A stretch of 64,000 nucleotides of DNA from Cryobacterium sp. PH29-G1 (GTDB lineage: Bacteria; Actinomycetota; Actinomycetes; Actinomycetales; Microbacteriaceae): NCBI RefSeq assembly GCF_030063365.1, contig NZ_JASISY010000016.1, positions 32,846-96,845 of the forward strand, in the 5' to 3' direction. The notes beneath the pieces are model-generated. The model did no database searches and was not told the origin of the DNA. It saw only the letters and a list, made by a program, of their open reading frames with translations. The translations under genes were made by a program, and so were the position numbers. Numbering within the stretch: position 1 is the stretch's first letter; each line of letters begins with the position of its first letter. Shown piece after piece: positions 1-9,525 of this stretch.

Positions 1-867
1 GTCGAACACGCCCCGGAAAAGCGGCGCGGTTTCTTCGGTGCCGTGCCGCAAATCGGCATTCCGGTCGGCCTCGTTCTCGCCAACGTCACCTTCTTGCTCT
101 CCGCATATTTCTTCGAGGGCGACTGGATTTGGCGGGTGCCGTTCCTGCTGGCCATTGTCATGGTCGCGATCGGCATGTGGATTCGACTGGGTGTCTCTGA
201 ATCGCCGGCGTTCGACGCGATGAAGGCGGCCGGAGAGATCCACCGGCATCCTGTCCTCAAAGTGCTCAAGAATGACTGGCGCAGCGTGGTGCGGATCATC
301 GCGCTCCGGATGGCTGAGACGGGTGGCTACTACATCACGACAAGCTTCGTGCTTTCTTATGTCGTGCTGTCGGGGATCACCGATAAACAGAACGTTCTCT
401 ACGGCACTATCGGCGGATCGATCCTGGGGGTGTTCACTCTGATGGCGTTCGGTGCTTTGTCCGACCGGATAGGCCGCAAGAAGGTATTCCTGATCGGTGC
501 CATCTTTACCATCCTGTTTGCCTTCCCCATGTTCCTCATGATTAATACCGGTGCCGTGATCATGATCATGGTCGCTGTCGTTCTTAGCCTGACCTTGAGC
601 CACGACCCCATCTTCGCCGTCGAATCGAGCTGGTTTTCTGAGCTTTTTCCCCGAGACGTTCGCTCGTCGGGTATCTCGATCGGCTACAACGGCGCATCCG
701 CAGTGGCCGGCGTGCTGCCTTTCATCGCCGTAGCGCTCTACGGATGGGTCGGCTGGACCGGCCCCGCGATTCTTCTCGCACTGCTCGGGGTTATCTCGAC
801 CGTCGCCGCAATATACGTTCGCGAAACTGCGCCAATCGTTGCGGAGCGTGCGCGGCTCCGCTCGTAA
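1..867 (+). CDS. MFS metabolite:H+ symporter, C-terminal part
   Basis: This is the 3' end of a major facilitator superfamily transporter, open from base 1 and continuing upstream of the window. The visible 288 residues hold about seven hydrophobic segments. They include the loop signature DRIGRK after a glycine-rich helix, a PQIG(I/V)P segment and a WRVPFL segment, which are typical of the metabolite:H+ symporter (ShiA/ProP/KgtP) branch. Such proteins import small organic acids or polyols with protons. It lies 80 bp upstream of the aldo/keto reductase and reads the same way, so it is probably the uptake protein of the tetrose operon that follows. The substrate is an inference from neighbours only. 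Confidence 0.85.
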   Translation, partial: VEHAPEKRRGFFGAVPQIGIPVGLVLANVTFLLSAYFFEGDWIWRVPFLLAIVMVAIGMWIRLGVSESPAFDAMKAAGEIHRHPVLKVLKNDWRSVVRIIALRMAETGGYYITTSFVLSYVVLSGITDKQNVLYGTIGGSILGVFTLMAFGALSDRIGRKKVFLIGAIFTILFAFPMFLMINTGAVIMIMVAVVLSLTLSHDPIFAVESSWFSELFPRDVRSSGISIGYNGASAVAGVLPFIAVALYGWVGWTGPAILLALLGVISTVAAIYVRETAPIVAERARLRS

Positions 868-947
868 AACTGGGTGGGTGGTCGCGGCTGCCGCGGCCGC
901 CACCCACACCGCCAACCTCACACCTGCAACACGAATCTAGGAGAACC

Positions 948-1925
948 ATGAAGTACAACAGAATCGGCACCAGCGGCCTGGAAGTATCGGCCGTCACCCT
1001 GGGCTGCATGAGCTACGGAACACCGGGCCGCGGAGCACACGGTTGGACCTTGCCCGAAGATGAAAGTCGACCGTTCATCAGCCGGGCCCTCGAGCTCGGT
1101 ATCACCTCCTTCGATACTGCAAACATCTACTCGCTGGGCAACAGCGAGGAAATCCTCGGCCGCGCCCTTCGCGACTTCGCTCGCCGTGAAGAGGTTGTCA
1201 TCGCCACAAAGGTACACGGGCGGATGCGGCCGGGCCCAAACGGTGGCGGACTCTCCCGGGGACACATCATGGAGCAGGTCGATGCCAGTCTGCGTCGCCT
1301 GGACACCGACTATATCGATCTGTATCAAATTCACCGTTGGGACCCGACGGTGCAGATCGAAGAGACCCTTGAGGCTTTGCACGACCTCGTCAAAATGGGC
1401 AAGGTTCGCTATCTGGGAGCATCGTCGATGTACGGCTGGCAGTTCGCGAAAGCGCAGTTCACGGCCCGGCAGCACGGTTGGACCGAGTTCGTTTCGATGC
1501 AGGCGCAGTACAACCTGCTGACCCGGGAAGACGAGCGGGAGCTCTATCCGTTCTGCCTCGACCAGGGCGTGGGCGCCCTGCCGTGGAGCCCCCTCGCTCG
1601 CGGCAAACTGACGCGCTCCTGGGATGCCGCCTCGGATCGATTTGCCAACGACCCCCTGGCTCCCACCCTGTATCTGCAGAATGAAGAGAACGACCGCAAA
1701 ATCGTCGAGACGGTCGCCGCAATCGCGCTCGACCGGGGCGTTAACCAGGCACAGGTCGCGCTGGCCTGGGTCATGCGCCAGCCCGTCGTCGCCTCTCCCC
1801 TCATTGGCGCAACGAAGCTCAAGCATCTCGATGATGCCGTGGGCGCCGTCGACCTGACTCTGTCCGATGACGAAGCGGCTCGGCTCGCCGCGCACTACCT
1901 GCCGCACGCCGTTGAGGGATTCTAG
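948..1925 (+). CDS. Aldo/keto reductase
   Basis: A 325-residue NAD(P)H-dependent oxidoreductase of the aldo/keto reductase superfamily with a TIM-barrel fold. The catalytic tetrad is readable: Asp56 and Tyr61 in FDTANIY, Lys88 in ATKVHG, His129 in DLYQIHR. The open frame runs further upstream, but the ATG at 948 is preceded by AGGAGA and begins the family's usual MKYNRIGTSGLEVS opening, so it was chosen. It is the first complete gene of a run with a sugar-phosphate isomerase, a DAK kinase and an RpiB homologue. A role in interconverting a tetritol or tetrose with erythrulose is plausible but not shown by the sequence. Confidence 0.9.
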   Translation: MKYNRIGTSGLEVSAVTLGCMSYGTPGRGAHGWTLPEDESRPFISRALELGITSFDTANIYSLGNSEEILGRALRDFARREEVVIATKVHGRMRPGPNGGGLSRGHIMEQVDASLRRLDTDYIDLYQIHRWDPTVQIEETLEALHDLVKMGKVRYLGASSMYGWQFAKAQFTARQHGWTEFVSMQAQYNLLTREDERELYPFCLDQGVGALPWSPLARGKLTRSWDAASDRFANDPLAPTLYLQNEENDRKIVETVAAIALDRGVNQAQVALAWVMRQPVVASPLIGATKLKHLDDAVGAVDLTLSDDEAARLAAHYLPHAVEGF

Positions 1926-1934
1926 GACCCATCG

Positions 1935-2792
1935 ATGACCATTGACAGCCGGGTGACCTGCAGCACCATCACCCTTCGCCATCTTCCGCTTCGCGGAGCC
2001 CTTCAGGCGATCACATCGGCGGGCTTTGCCGAGATTGATCTCGGGGCCCTTCCGGGGGTGTGCGATCATGTGCCATACGTTCTCGACGAGAAGGCCGTCG
2101 CGGAGGTCGCGCGTACGGTCATCGACTCGGGATTGCGCGTGCGCTCGATCAATGCCGACGTCGGTGACCTCAACGCATTGCTCGATGAATCCGACGCCGC
2201 TGCGCGGGCGCACCACGTAGATCGGTTGCTCGATCTGTGCGTTGCCGTTGGCGCCACGGCGTTGGTGTTGCCCAATGGTCGGCAGTCGCCGGAGCCACTG
2301 GGCAGCCTCAACGAGGACCTCGATACGGTTGCTGGCGAGCTGCGCCGCATCGACGAGAGAGGGAGCGATCGCGGGATTCAGCTCTGGGTCGAGGCACCCC
2401 ACTGGTTCCGCCTGGCTTTCGATTTGGAGCGCACGGCGGCGCTCCTCTCGCGGTTACCGGAGCGTATCGGCGTCGTCTGCGACGTGAGCCACATCACGGC
2501 CAGCGGGTCGACTCCGAGGGAATTCCTGAATCGCTTTGGCGGGCGAACGCGTCACGTTCACATCCGGGATGCTGAACCCGGCTACATCCATCACTCGATC
2601 GGGCGCGGCGTCGTCAACTTCGTCGATTTAGTCGCCGCACTCGCCGAGCTCGGCTACGAGGGTGTCCTGGCCCTGGAGCTTGAAACACGAGACACGGCCG
2701 ACGCCGATCGTGCCGGGGAGGCCCTTCGCGCCGGTGAGTACCTCTCTGCTCTGCTCGCTGACGCATCAACTAGCCACGGAGGTCACTCATGA
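1935..2792 (+). CDS. TIM-barrel sugar-phosphate isomerase/epimerase (LerI-like candidate)
   Basis: A 285-residue protein of the xylose isomerase-like TIM-barrel (AP endonuclease 2) superfamily. Candidate metal ligands are the Glu in WVEAPH, the Asp in VCDVSH, the His in HVHIRD and the Glu in ALELET, in the usual order. It starts 10 bp after the reductase and overlaps the kinase start by four bases (ATGA), indicating translational coupling. Characterised mycobacterial tetritol pathways use a member of this fold (LerI) to convert L-erythrulose-1-phosphate to D-erythrulose-4-phosphate. The combination with a DAK kinase and an RpiB homologue makes that role likely here. Hydroxypyruvate-isomerase-like or 3-keto-sugar functions remain possible. 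Confidence 0.8.
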   Translation: MTIDSRVTCSTITLRHLPLRGALQAITSAGFAEIDLGALPGVCDHVPYVLDEKAVAEVARTVIDSGLRVRSINADVGDLNALLDESDAAARAHHVDRLLDLCVAVGATALVLPNGRQSPEPLGSLNEDLDTVAGELRRIDERGSDRGIQLWVEAPHWFRLAFDLERTAALLSRLPERIGVVCDVSHITASGSTPREFLNRFGGRTRHVHIRDAEPGYIHHSIGRGVVNFVDLVAALAELGYEGVLALELETRDTADADRAGEALRAGEYLSALLADASTSHGGHS

Positions 2793-4534
2793 CCCGAATT
2801 TTCAACAATCCCACCGATTTTCCTCAGGAACTTATCGAGGGATTCGTCGCTGCTTATCCCGAGCTTGTGATGGCGGTTCCCGGTGGGGTCGTGCGCGCAA
2901 CGGAGCATGACGACGTTGCTGTCATCGTCGGCGGCGGCACGGGTCACTACCCGATGTTCTGCGGGCTGGTCGGCGGCGGCCTCGCTCATGGTGCGGCCAT
3001 GGGAAATCTCTTCTCATCCCCGTCTGCGCAGCAGGCCTATTCGGTTGCGCGAGCCGCGGAACGCGGGCACGGAGTGATCTTCACTTTCGGAAATTACGCC
3101 GGCGATGTGATGCACTTCGGTGAGGCGGTCGACCGGCTTCGACGGGATGGCATAGCCGCCGACGTTGTCCTGGTCACCGACGACATTGCCAGCGCGTCGC
3201 CCGAGGAGAAGCACAAACGACGTGGGATAGCCGGTAATCTAACCGTCTTCAAAATCCTGGGAGCCGCCGCCGAGGCTGGCTATGACTTTGCCGACACCAT
3301 CCGCGTCGGCCAGCACGCCAACGATCGAACGCGAAGCTTCGGCGTTGCGTTCGCGGGCTGCACGCTGCCGGGAGCTACCGCGCCGCTGTTCACAGTGCCC
3401 GACGGGATGATGTCCCTGGGGCTGGGCATCCACGGCGAACCGGGAATTAGTGACGTGCCCATACCCAGCGCGGCTGGACTCGCAGAGTTGCTCGTGGAGC
3501 GGACTCTCGCTGAGCGTCCCAACGGGGCTGACGGTCGAGTTGCCGTGCTCCTGAACGGCCTGGGTACGGTTAAATACGAAGAGCTGTTCGTCGTTTACCG
3601 CACCGTGGCTCAGCTGCTCGCGGATGCCGGACTCCAGATTGTCGCCCCGGACATCGGTGAGCTGTGCACGAGCCTGGATATGGCGGGCGTCTCGCTCACG
3701 CTCTTCTGGCTTGACGACGAACTCGAACGCCTGTGGGCGGCCCCCGCCACGACGCCCGCCTACCTCAAGGGACGTGCGTCACAGGCCCGCGTTCTCACGA
3801 CGCTCGAGCGCGATCGAGTGCAAGAGCGCGTCGTAGCAGACGAAGTTGACGCGACATTCGGCACACCCGAATCGCGTCGTGGAGCCCAGAAGGTGCTGTT
3901 GGGGCTCGACGCTCTCACGAACACCGTCATTGACGCCGCCGATGAACTCGGCAGAATCGATGCCGTCGCGGGGGACGGGGACCACGGAATTGGCATGGAA
4001 CGAGGCTCGCGCGCGGCCCTCGACGCGGCAGAGAAAGCGGCGTTGCAATCCTCCGGTGCCGGCACGGTGTTGCGCCTGGCCGGAGAGCGCTGGGCTGACA
4101 TCGCGGGAGGTACCTCCGGCGCTCTCTGGGGAGCGGGGCTGCAAGCAATCGGTGATCGTCTCGGCGACGAGAGCAGCATCACCGCCGCCCAACTCGTTCT
4201 CGGCATCGGCGACGCTCGCACAGCCCTCACTCGGCTCGGCGGGGCACAGCTGGGCGACAAGACCATGATGGACGTGCTCATTCCCTACGCCGAGGAATTG
4301 GAGCGGCTGCGCTCGAGCGAGGCGCTAACTCCCGAGGGGTGGCTCGCGGCGGCTGAACTCTCTCGCGACGCAGCCGCCCGAACTCGGAACCTGGTGCCCA
4401 AAATAGGCCGGGCCCGTCCGCTCGCTGAGCGGAGTGTCGGCACGCCGGATGCCGGGGCCACCTCGATCGCCATGATAATTTCCGCAGTCACGCAACGACT
4501 CACCACACCCTCAGACGCCAGCACCAAGGAGTAA
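2789..4534 (+). CDS. DhaK-DhaL fusion kinase (dihydroxyacetone/erythrulose kinase family)
   Basis: A 581-residue ATP-dependent ketose kinase. The N-terminal DhaK domain (about 1-330) has the phosphate/substrate loop GGGTGHYP with His53, and the histidine that covalently holds the ketone in related enzymes, His215 in GLGIHGEPG. The C-terminal DhaL domain (about 365-575) has the Mg-ATP motif GDGDHG at 395-400. The length fits single-chain ATP-dependent DAKs rather than the PTS-dependent split type. Close relatives in tetritol operons (LerK, DerK) phosphorylate L- or D-erythrulose. With a LerI-like and a DerI-like isomerase on either side, erythrulose is the most likely substrate; dihydroxyacetone is the main alternative. 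Confidence 0.9.
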   Translation: MTRIFNNPTDFPQELIEGFVAAYPELVMAVPGGVVRATEHDDVAVIVGGGTGHYPMFCGLVGGGLAHGAAMGNLFSSPSAQQAYSVARAAERGHGVIFTFGNYAGDVMHFGEAVDRLRRDGIAADVVLVTDDIASASPEEKHKRRGIAGNLTVFKILGAAAEAGYDFADTIRVGQHANDRTRSFGVAFAGCTLPGATAPLFTVPDGMMSLGLGIHGEPGISDVPIPSAAGLAELLVERTLAERPNGADGRVAVLLNGLGTVKYEELFVVYRTVAQLLADAGLQIVAPDIGELCTSLDMAGVSLTLFWLDDELERLWAAPATTPAYLKGRASQARVLTTLERDRVQERVVADEVDATFGTPESRRGAQKVLLGLDALTNTVIDAADELGRIDAVAGDGDHGIGMERGSRAALDAAEKAALQSSGAGTVLRLAGERWADIAGGTSGALWGAGLQAIGDRLGDESSITAAQLVLGIGDARTALTRLGGAQLGDKTMMDVLIPYAEELERLRSSEALTPEGWLAAAELSRDAAARTRNLVPKIGRARPLAERSVGTPDAGATSIAMIISAVTQRLTTPSDASTKE

Positions 4535-4536
4535 AA

Positions 4537-5019
4537 ATGACGATCCTAAGCCCGCTGCGCATTATCATCGGCTGTGACGACGCCGGTTTTCAGTACAAAG
4601 AGATTCTCAAAGCCGACCTTGAAGCTAACCCCCTAGTCGAGATCGTCATCGATGTTGGCGTGGATGCCAGCGGTCACACGGCGTATCCAGTCATCGCGGT
4701 TGCCGCCGGAGACGCGGTGGCGGCCGGTTACGCCGACCGGGCGCTCTTGATCTGCGGAACCGGACTCGGAGTCGCAATCGCGGCCAACAAGGTTAAGGGG
4801 GTGCGAGCCGTGACCGCGCACGACTCCTTCTCGGTCGAGCGTGCCGTGTTGTCGAACGACGCGCAGGTCTTGTGCCTGGGGCAACGGGTCGTCGGTATTG
4901 AGCTGGCGCGCCGCTTGGTACGCGAATGGTTGTCATATCGCTTCGATAGCGCATCGGCTTCCGCAGAGAAGGTTGCGTTGATAACCGCACACGAGCATGA
5001 CCGCGGCGTTCTAGCATAG
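4537..5019 (+). CDS. RpiB/LacAB-family sugar-phosphate isomerase (DerI-like candidate)
   Basis: A 160-residue aldose-ketose isomerase of the RpiB/LacA/LacB family, the usual length for the group. It has the IGCDDAGF opening (histidine is common where Asp is here), [11 protein letters not shown], and the catalytic cysteine Cys73 in LICGTGLG followed by GVRAVTAHD. It begins 2 bp after the kinase stop with an AAGGAG site just before. In known erythritol and threitol pathways such homologues convert D-erythrulose-4-phosphate to D-erythrose-4-phosphate, which feeds the pentose phosphate pathway. The operon context supports that role over ribose-5-phosphate isomerisation. Confidence 0.85.
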   Translation: MTILSPLRIIIGCDDAGFQYKEILKADLEANPLVEIVIDVGVDASGHTAYPVIAVAAGDAVAAGYADRALLICGTGLGVAIAANKVKGVRAVTAHDSFSVERAVLSNDAQVLCLGQRVVGIELARRLVREWLSYRFDSASASAEKVALITAHEHDRGVLA

Positions 5020-5057
5020 AAATGTCAACATCTATCAGTTAGACCTTTGGAGACTCA

Positions 5058-5777
5058 ATGGCCAGGGACATCGCCCCGTTCGATAAGCGCACGCTGCGCC
5101 AGCGGTGCACGACGCACGTACGCGACCTCATCATCATGGGCGGAATGCGGCCGGGCGAGCACCTCATCGAGACCCGCCTCGCCGTAGACCTCGGTGTAAG
5201 TCGAGGAACCCTAAGGGAAGCCCTAAGGCCGCTGGAGATCGAGGGCCTACTGGTGGACGATGGCCGCGGACACATGCTCGTTCGCGACATGACTGCGGCG
5301 GAAATTCGGGAAGTTTTTGAGGTGCGGGGTGCGCTGGAGACGCTCGCGGCCACTTTGCTTGCCGCTCGCAGTGACCGTGGCGACACGTCGGATCAGCTCC
5401 GGGCCGTACTTGAGCCGCTGCGGGACGAGACACTCGACTTCGCGACCCAAATCGAAGCCGACCTCCGTTTTCACGAGGTCTTGTGCCAGTTGACCGGGAA
5501 CAATACTTTGCGTCGTGCGTGGCAGCAACTCATCGGTCAGATCGAAATGATGATTGTCGCAGCAGGGCCTCTTGTCGCTGCCAATCGAATGCGTTATGCG
5601 GAGCACGTGGTCATTGCCGATGCGATCGCCAGTGGGGACCTGGCGTCGGTGCGGCAGGTTGTTGGGGCGCACATGGACGAATTTGCCACGAAGTACCTGA
5701 TGGACAAAGAGCTGACGCCGGAACCGCCGCTCGCGCCTGCCAGAGCACACCGAGCCAGCGACTTTGACAGAACATAA
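5058..5777 (+). CDS. GntR-family regulator, FCD (FadR) subgroup
   Basis: A 239-residue transcription factor. Residues about 10-80 form the GntR winged helix (LAVDLGVSRGTLREALRPLEIEGLL), and the rest is the all-helical FCD ligand domain with metal-binding-type signatures LRFHEVL, YAEHVVIADAI and GAHMDEF. FCD regulators usually repress a neighbouring catabolic operon and are released by a pathway intermediate. It lies 38 bp after the RpiB-type gene in the same direction, so it probably controls the tetrose operon and is co-transcribed with it. No clear operator was identified by eye. Confidence 0.9.
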   Translation: MARDIAPFDKRTLRQRCTTHVRDLIIMGGMRPGEHLIETRLAVDLGVSRGTLREALRPLEIEGLLVDDGRGHMLVRDMTAAEIREVFEVRGALETLAATLLAARSDRGDTSDQLRAVLEPLRDETLDFATQIEADLRFHEVLCQLTGNNTLRRAWQQLIGQIEMMIVAAGPLVAANRMRYAEHVVIADAIASGDLASVRQVVGAHMDEFATKYLMDKELTPEPPLAPARAHRASDFDRT

Positions 5778-5907
5778 GACCTGATCAGAGCAGGTTACGG
5801 TGGTCATGTATTGACAAGGCATGCGGGTTTGGCGGCCTTTGCTGCAGGGGTGTAGCTTGAATGCGGCGTCAGCGTTGGCGCCAGGGGAGAACTAAAGGGG
5901 TTCACTG

Positions 5908-6546
5908 ATGACCAATGAAAAAACCTTCCGATCTCAAGCGGCTCAAACCGATCCTGTAGCGACAACCGCCGTGAGCGGTCCCGCATCATTCGCCGATCCG
6001 GCCGGGCTGGGTCTCGCCGCATTCGCCCTGACAACGTTCGTGCTCAGTTGCGTCAATGCGGGCCTGCTACCCGCAACCGTTGAGCCGGTGGTCTTCAGTC
6101 TGGCTCTCTTCTACGGTGGAATCGCGCAGTTCGCTGCCGGCATGTGGGAATTCGCGAAGGGCAACACCTTTGGTGCGACAGCCTTCACCTCGTTCGGTGC
6201 CTTCTGGATGTCGTTCTGGTTTCTAACGACATCAACCGATTTGTCAGCCGCTGGCGCCGACGCTGGAAAAGGCGTGGGGGTTTGGCTCTTCGCCTGGGGC
6301 ATCTTCACCCTTTATATGACCGTCGCGGCACGCAAAACCAACAAATCAGTCTTCTTTGTTTTCGTCGCGCTGACCGTCACGTTCCTGTTTCTATCGATCG
6401 GTGCGTATGCCGGCACGGTCGTGATGACCAGGATTGGCGGTTGGGTGGGCCTGCTCACGGCCTTCCTCGCGTGGTACGCCTCGTTCGCCGTCGTGGCCAA
6501 CTCCACCTTCAAGCGCACTGTGCTTCCGGTGGGCCCTGCCGTTTAA
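5908..6546 (+). CDS. Acetate uptake transporter (GPR1/FUN34/YaaH, SatP-like)
   Basis: A 212-residue inner-membrane protein with six predicted hydrophobic segments. It carries the family signature DPAGLGL near residue 30, the region that reads NPAPLGL in SatP and Ady2. Conserved stretches FYGGIAQFAAGMWEF and FGAFWMSF follow. Family members move acetate, succinate or other short monocarboxylates. It is preceded by GGGGTTC and stands alone between two regulators, convergent with the tetR gene. A role in taking up a short acid related to the downstream oxidative cluster is only a guess from position. Confidence 0.88.
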   Translation: MTNEKTFRSQAAQTDPVATTAVSGPASFADPAGLGLAAFALTTFVLSCVNAGLLPATVEPVVFSLALFYGGIAQFAAGMWEFAKGNTFGATAFTSFGAFWMSFWFLTTSTDLSAAGADAGKGVGVWLFAWGIFTLYMTVAARKTNKSVFFVFVALTVTFLFLSIGAYAGTVVMTRIGGWVGLLTAFLAWYASFAVVANSTFKRTVLPVGPAV

Positions 6547-6610
6547 CGGTATACCTGGCATCCGCTGGAGCGGACCGGATGGAACGGGTTCGCGCCAGCC
6601 AGTACTTAAG

Positions 6611-7285
6611 TCAGGAGCGTCGATCCAAGACGAGCGGAACTAGCTGTGCCGATAGGCGACTTGCGACTCTCGACGATAACGTCTCCGGTGTAAAATTGCG
6701 CACCGAGGTTCGGAAGATCTCGTGGATGTAGATGCTGTTGCAGTTCTGGGCAACCGTTCGCGCATCAACATCGGGCATGAGGACCTTGAGTTCTTGACCG
6801 CGACGCAGGATGGACTCCGTCAGCCCAATAATGCGGTCGCCCTGGATGATGCTCTCGGCACCCAGCTGGCTTCCGGCTTTGAAGCCATATTCGAGGTAGC
6901 TGGTGACGGTCTCTGGATCGGTCACGTAGAATTCTGCACGCGCCTCATAGATCCTCTTGACACGCCCGATGTGTCCCGCGCCCGTCTGGTCTCCGGGCGC
7001 GCTGACCGCGTCGCTGGCCATGATCCTATCGATCAGGCTGTCCACTTGGTGGCCTAGCACCAGGAGTAAGAGCTCGCGCTTGTTGGAGATATAGCGGAAC
7101 AGCGTTGCTTCTCCGACGCCAGCCAGCTCCGCGACTTCCTTGGTGGTGATGTCGTCAAAGCTCTTTTCCCGCAGTAGCCGTTCCGCCGCACTGCGAATGT
7201 CGGCAAAGCGTTGCAAACGTGTCCTGTCCCGAAGGCCCAGTCGATTACCCGGCTGGGGTTCCCGGTATCCGAGCTGAGATTTCAT
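6611..7285 (-). CDS. TetR-family transcriptional regulator
   Basis: A 224-residue one-domain regulator. Residues about 25-75 hold the TetR helix-turn-helix, ADIRSAAERLLREKSF then TTKEVAELAGVGEATLFRYI. The C-terminal ligand domain has no recognisable specificity. It is transcribed in the same direction as the alcohol dehydrogenase, but lies downstream of that gene, with 52 bp between them. The nearest clear palindromic operators are the two 32-bp inverted repeats at 8508-8539 and 12838-12869, so this protein is the best local candidate to bind them. That link is inferred from proximity; no copy of the palindrome precedes tetR itself. Confidence 0.9.
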   Translation of the reverse strand: MKSQLGYREPQPGNRLGLRDRTRLQRFADIRSAAERLLREKSFDDITTKEVAELAGVGEATLFRYISNKRELLLLVLGHQVDSLIDRIMASDAVSAPGDQTGAGHIGRVKRIYEARAEFYVTDPETVTSYLEYGFKAGSQLGAESIIQGDRIIGLTESILRRGQELKVLMPDVDARTVAQNCNSIYIHEIFRTSVRNFTPETLSSRVASRLSAQLVPLVLDRRS

Positions 7286-7337
7286 AACAACGGGCTCCTC
7301 AATCGGGCCGCAAGGCCTGATTTATTCCTTGGTTGAT

Positions 7338-8465
7338 TCAATTGAACACTACGACCTGTCGGATGGCTTTGCCGTCGGCGAGCTCATCCAGTGCGAGGTT
7401 GATCTCGTCCAGTTCGATGACCGACGAGATGAGTTCCTCTAGGGGAAGCCGTCCCTCGCGCCACATCTTAACGTAGATGGGAATGTCTCGGCTGGGGACG
7501 GCCGAACCTAGATACGACCCGATGATCGTTCGGGCCTCGGCGGTGATACTCAGTGGCTCTATGGCGGCTGTGGCCCCGGGAGCTGGCAGCCCTACTGTCA
7601 CGGTGGTTCCGCCTGCCGCTGTGGCGGAAACAGCGGTTTCAAAGGCTCGTGGATGGCCCGCTGCCTCGATGACGATTGAGGCCTTGATGCCGAGGGCTAC
7701 GACCTCATCGGGGGAGTATGTCGCGGAAGAGCCTAAATCCATAGCGCGGCGTAGCTTGTCGGGATTGGAATCCACGCCGATGACGGTTCCGGTCTCGCTC
7801 CATGCCGAGGTGACAGATAATGCCGTCAGGAGTGCGGCCATGCCTACTCCGCCAAGACCAACGATCATGATGGTGTCGCCTTCTTGTGGTTTTGCGGCGT
7901 TGATCACGGCACCGCCTCCAGTAAGGACCGCGCATCCTAGAACGGCGGCGACCTGCGGAGGAATGTCGGAGTCCACGGGGACAATTGATTTGCGGTTCAC
8001 TACGGCGTGTGTGGCGAAGGCTGAGACGCCCAAATGGTGATTAACGCTTTCGCCGTCGCGGTGTAGACGCAGTTCATTACCCAGCAGCACGCCGGCAGCA
8101 TTGGCCTCACTGCCGACGACGCAGGGGAGTTTTCCACCGGTCGCGCAGTTTCCGCACGATCCGCACCGCGGCAAGAACACCGTCACCACGCGCTGTCCGA
8201 GTTCGACGTCGTCCACGTTAGAACCGACGGCGACGACGACGCCTGCGGCCTCGTGGCCCAACAGCATGGGGACGGGGCGAGGGCGGTTGCCGTTGACGAC
8301 CGACAAATCCGAATGGCACAGTCCCGCAGCCTCAATCCGCACGAGTACTTCGTCGGGGCCGGGATCATCCAATTCGAGTTCCACAACCGACAGCGGTTGG
8401 GAATCGACGTACGGACGCAGGCGACCTATTTCTGTGAGAACTGCACCTTTGATTTTCATTGCCAT
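7338..8465 (-). CDS. Zinc-dependent alcohol dehydrogenase
   Basis: A 375-residue medium-chain dehydrogenase. The catalytic zinc ligands are Cys50 (GLCHSD) and His71/Glu72 (GHEAAG). The structural zinc cysteines are Cys101, 104, 107 and 115. GLGGVGMAA marks the NAD fold. The frame is open 41 codons further upstream, but that extension crosses a 32-bp palindrome in the divergent promoter; the ATG at 8465, preceded by GGATGG, gives the normal family length. It faces the hydrolase-monooxygenase-SDR operon and probably oxidises an alcohol to the aldehyde or ketone used there. Confidence 0.92.
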   Translation of the reverse strand: MAMKIKGAVLTEIGRLRPYVDSQPLSVVELELDDPGPDEVLVRIEAAGLCHSDLSVVNGNRPRPVPMLLGHEAAGVVVAVGSNVDDVELGQRVVTVFLPRCGSCGNCATGGKLPCVVGSEANAAGVLLGNELRLHRDGESVNHHLGVSAFATHAVVNRKSIVPVDSDIPPQVAAVLGCAVLTGGGAVINAAKPQEGDTIMIVGLGGVGMAALLTALSVTSAWSETGTVIGVDSNPDKLRRAMDLGSSATYSPDEVVALGIKASIVIEAAGHPRAFETAVSATAAGGTTVTVGLPAPGATAAIEPLSITAEARTIIGSYLGSAVPSRDIPIYVKMWREGRLPLEELISSVIELDEINLALDELADGKAIRQVVVFN

Positions 8466-8507
8466 CCCATCCTTGCCCGTTGTGTTGAGACCATCACTGT
8501 GATTATA

Positions 8508-8539
8508 TGAGAGTGTAATCCGTACGGAGTGGACTATCA
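8508..8539. promoter_or_regulatory. 32-bp palindromic operator, copy 1
   Basis: An inverted repeat of two 14-base arms around the 4-base centre GTAC. The left arm is TGAGAGTGTAATCC and the right arm is GGAGTGGACTATCA; ten of fourteen positions pair. It lies between the divergent alcohol dehydrogenase and hydrolase genes. It matches the better palindrome at 12838-12869, sharing AATCC(A/G)TACGGA and ACTATCA. The size and symmetry fit a dimeric TetR-type repressor site controlling both directions. The binding protein is not known from sequence. Confidence 0.65.
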
Positions 8540-8632
8540 AGATGCTGGCAAGTAGCTTCGAACCCTCCGTTTGGGGCCGATGCCACACGGGTCACTCGCT
8601 GACCATTCACCGCTGAACTGAGAGGCAAAGAG

Positions 8633-9484
8633 TTGAAGATTCATCCAGATGCTGTTGAGGGCCAAGTCCGTGTCGAGGATTCTGACGTTACCTACTACGA
8701 CACCGGCACGCCGGGAGATGGCCGGACACCGGTCGTTCTGATCCACGGAACCGGGGGGTCAGCAACATCTCACTTTCGAATCCTGTATCCGATGCTCGCG
8801 GCGCGTCACCGCGTTCTAGCGATTAACTTCTCCCATCTAGAAAACCTGACTCGGGAGCTCAGGATCGAGGACCTCGCGGCACAGGTCATCGCCGTCCTCG
8901 AAGATCGTGCCGCTGACACCGGAGCTCACCTCGTCGGCTATTCCTTGGGCGCGGCCGTCTCGGCCACGATCGCCGCGGACCGCCCGGAGCTGGTCAATAC
9001 CTTGACGCTTATCGCCGGATGGGCCAAGACCGACCAGCAGCAGGCACTGCGGAACTCGATCTGGCACCGGCTCTTCCACGGTGATCGCGACGCCCTCCGC
9101 GAATTTACGACCTTCGAGGCCTATGGCCATCCGTTTCTGGGTTCCCTCTCCGAAACCGAAGTCGCGGCCTTGGTCGCGGCACGCAGCTTCCCGCCCGGCA
9201 TTGAAGAGCAGATGAAGCTCAACCGAAACATTAACATTCTCGACAAGATTGGCGGTATCTGCGCTCCGACGTTGATCGTCGGCTGCACCTACGACCACAT
9301 GGTTCCGATCAAGCACAGCAGGCTGCTTTTTGGAGCGATACCCGATGCCCGGCTCGCCGAAGTTCCCAGCGGTCACGCAGCGCCGATGGAGCGTCCCGCA
9401 CAGCTTTTCCAACTCATTGACGGCTTCGTGGTTTCCCCGCAAGCCGTGCGGCCAGGCACAACGTTGGCCAGTATCTCCGTTTGA
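8633..9484 (+). CDS. Alpha/beta-hydrolase
   Basis: A 283-residue serine hydrolase. It has the oxyanion loop HGTGG (39-42 region), the nucleophile elbow GYSLG with Ser104, a late Asp in CTYDHMVP and the catalytic His in SGHAAPME. The start is TTG at 8633, preceded by an AGAGG site. It is the first gene of an operon with a Baeyer-Villiger-type monooxygenase and two SDRs. In cyclic ketone pathways such a hydrolase opens the lactone or ester the monooxygenase makes. That role is inferred from order; the substrate is unknown. Confidence 0.88.
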   Translation: MKIHPDAVEGQVRVEDSDVTYYDTGTPGDGRTPVVLIHGTGGSATSHFRILYPMLAARHRVLAINFSHLENLTRELRIEDLAAQVIAVLEDRAADTGAHLVGYSLGAAVSATIAADRPELVNTLTLIAGWAKTDQQQALRNSIWHRLFHGDRDALREFTTFEAYGHPFLGSLSETEVAALVAARSFPPGIEEQMKLNRNINILDKIGGICAPTLIVGCTYDHMVPIKHSRLLFGAIPDARLAEVPSGHAAPMERPAQLFQLIDGFVVSPQAVRPGTTLASISV

Positions 9485-9525
9485 AACCGAATATTTCACG
9501 TAGCACGAAGGAACACGTAGCGAAT

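Noticed and set aside
918..2402. 494-codon minus-strand open frame
   Set aside because: It is the antisense of the aldo/keto reductase and isomerase genes, whose motifs are clear. The frame is open only because of high-GC codon bias.
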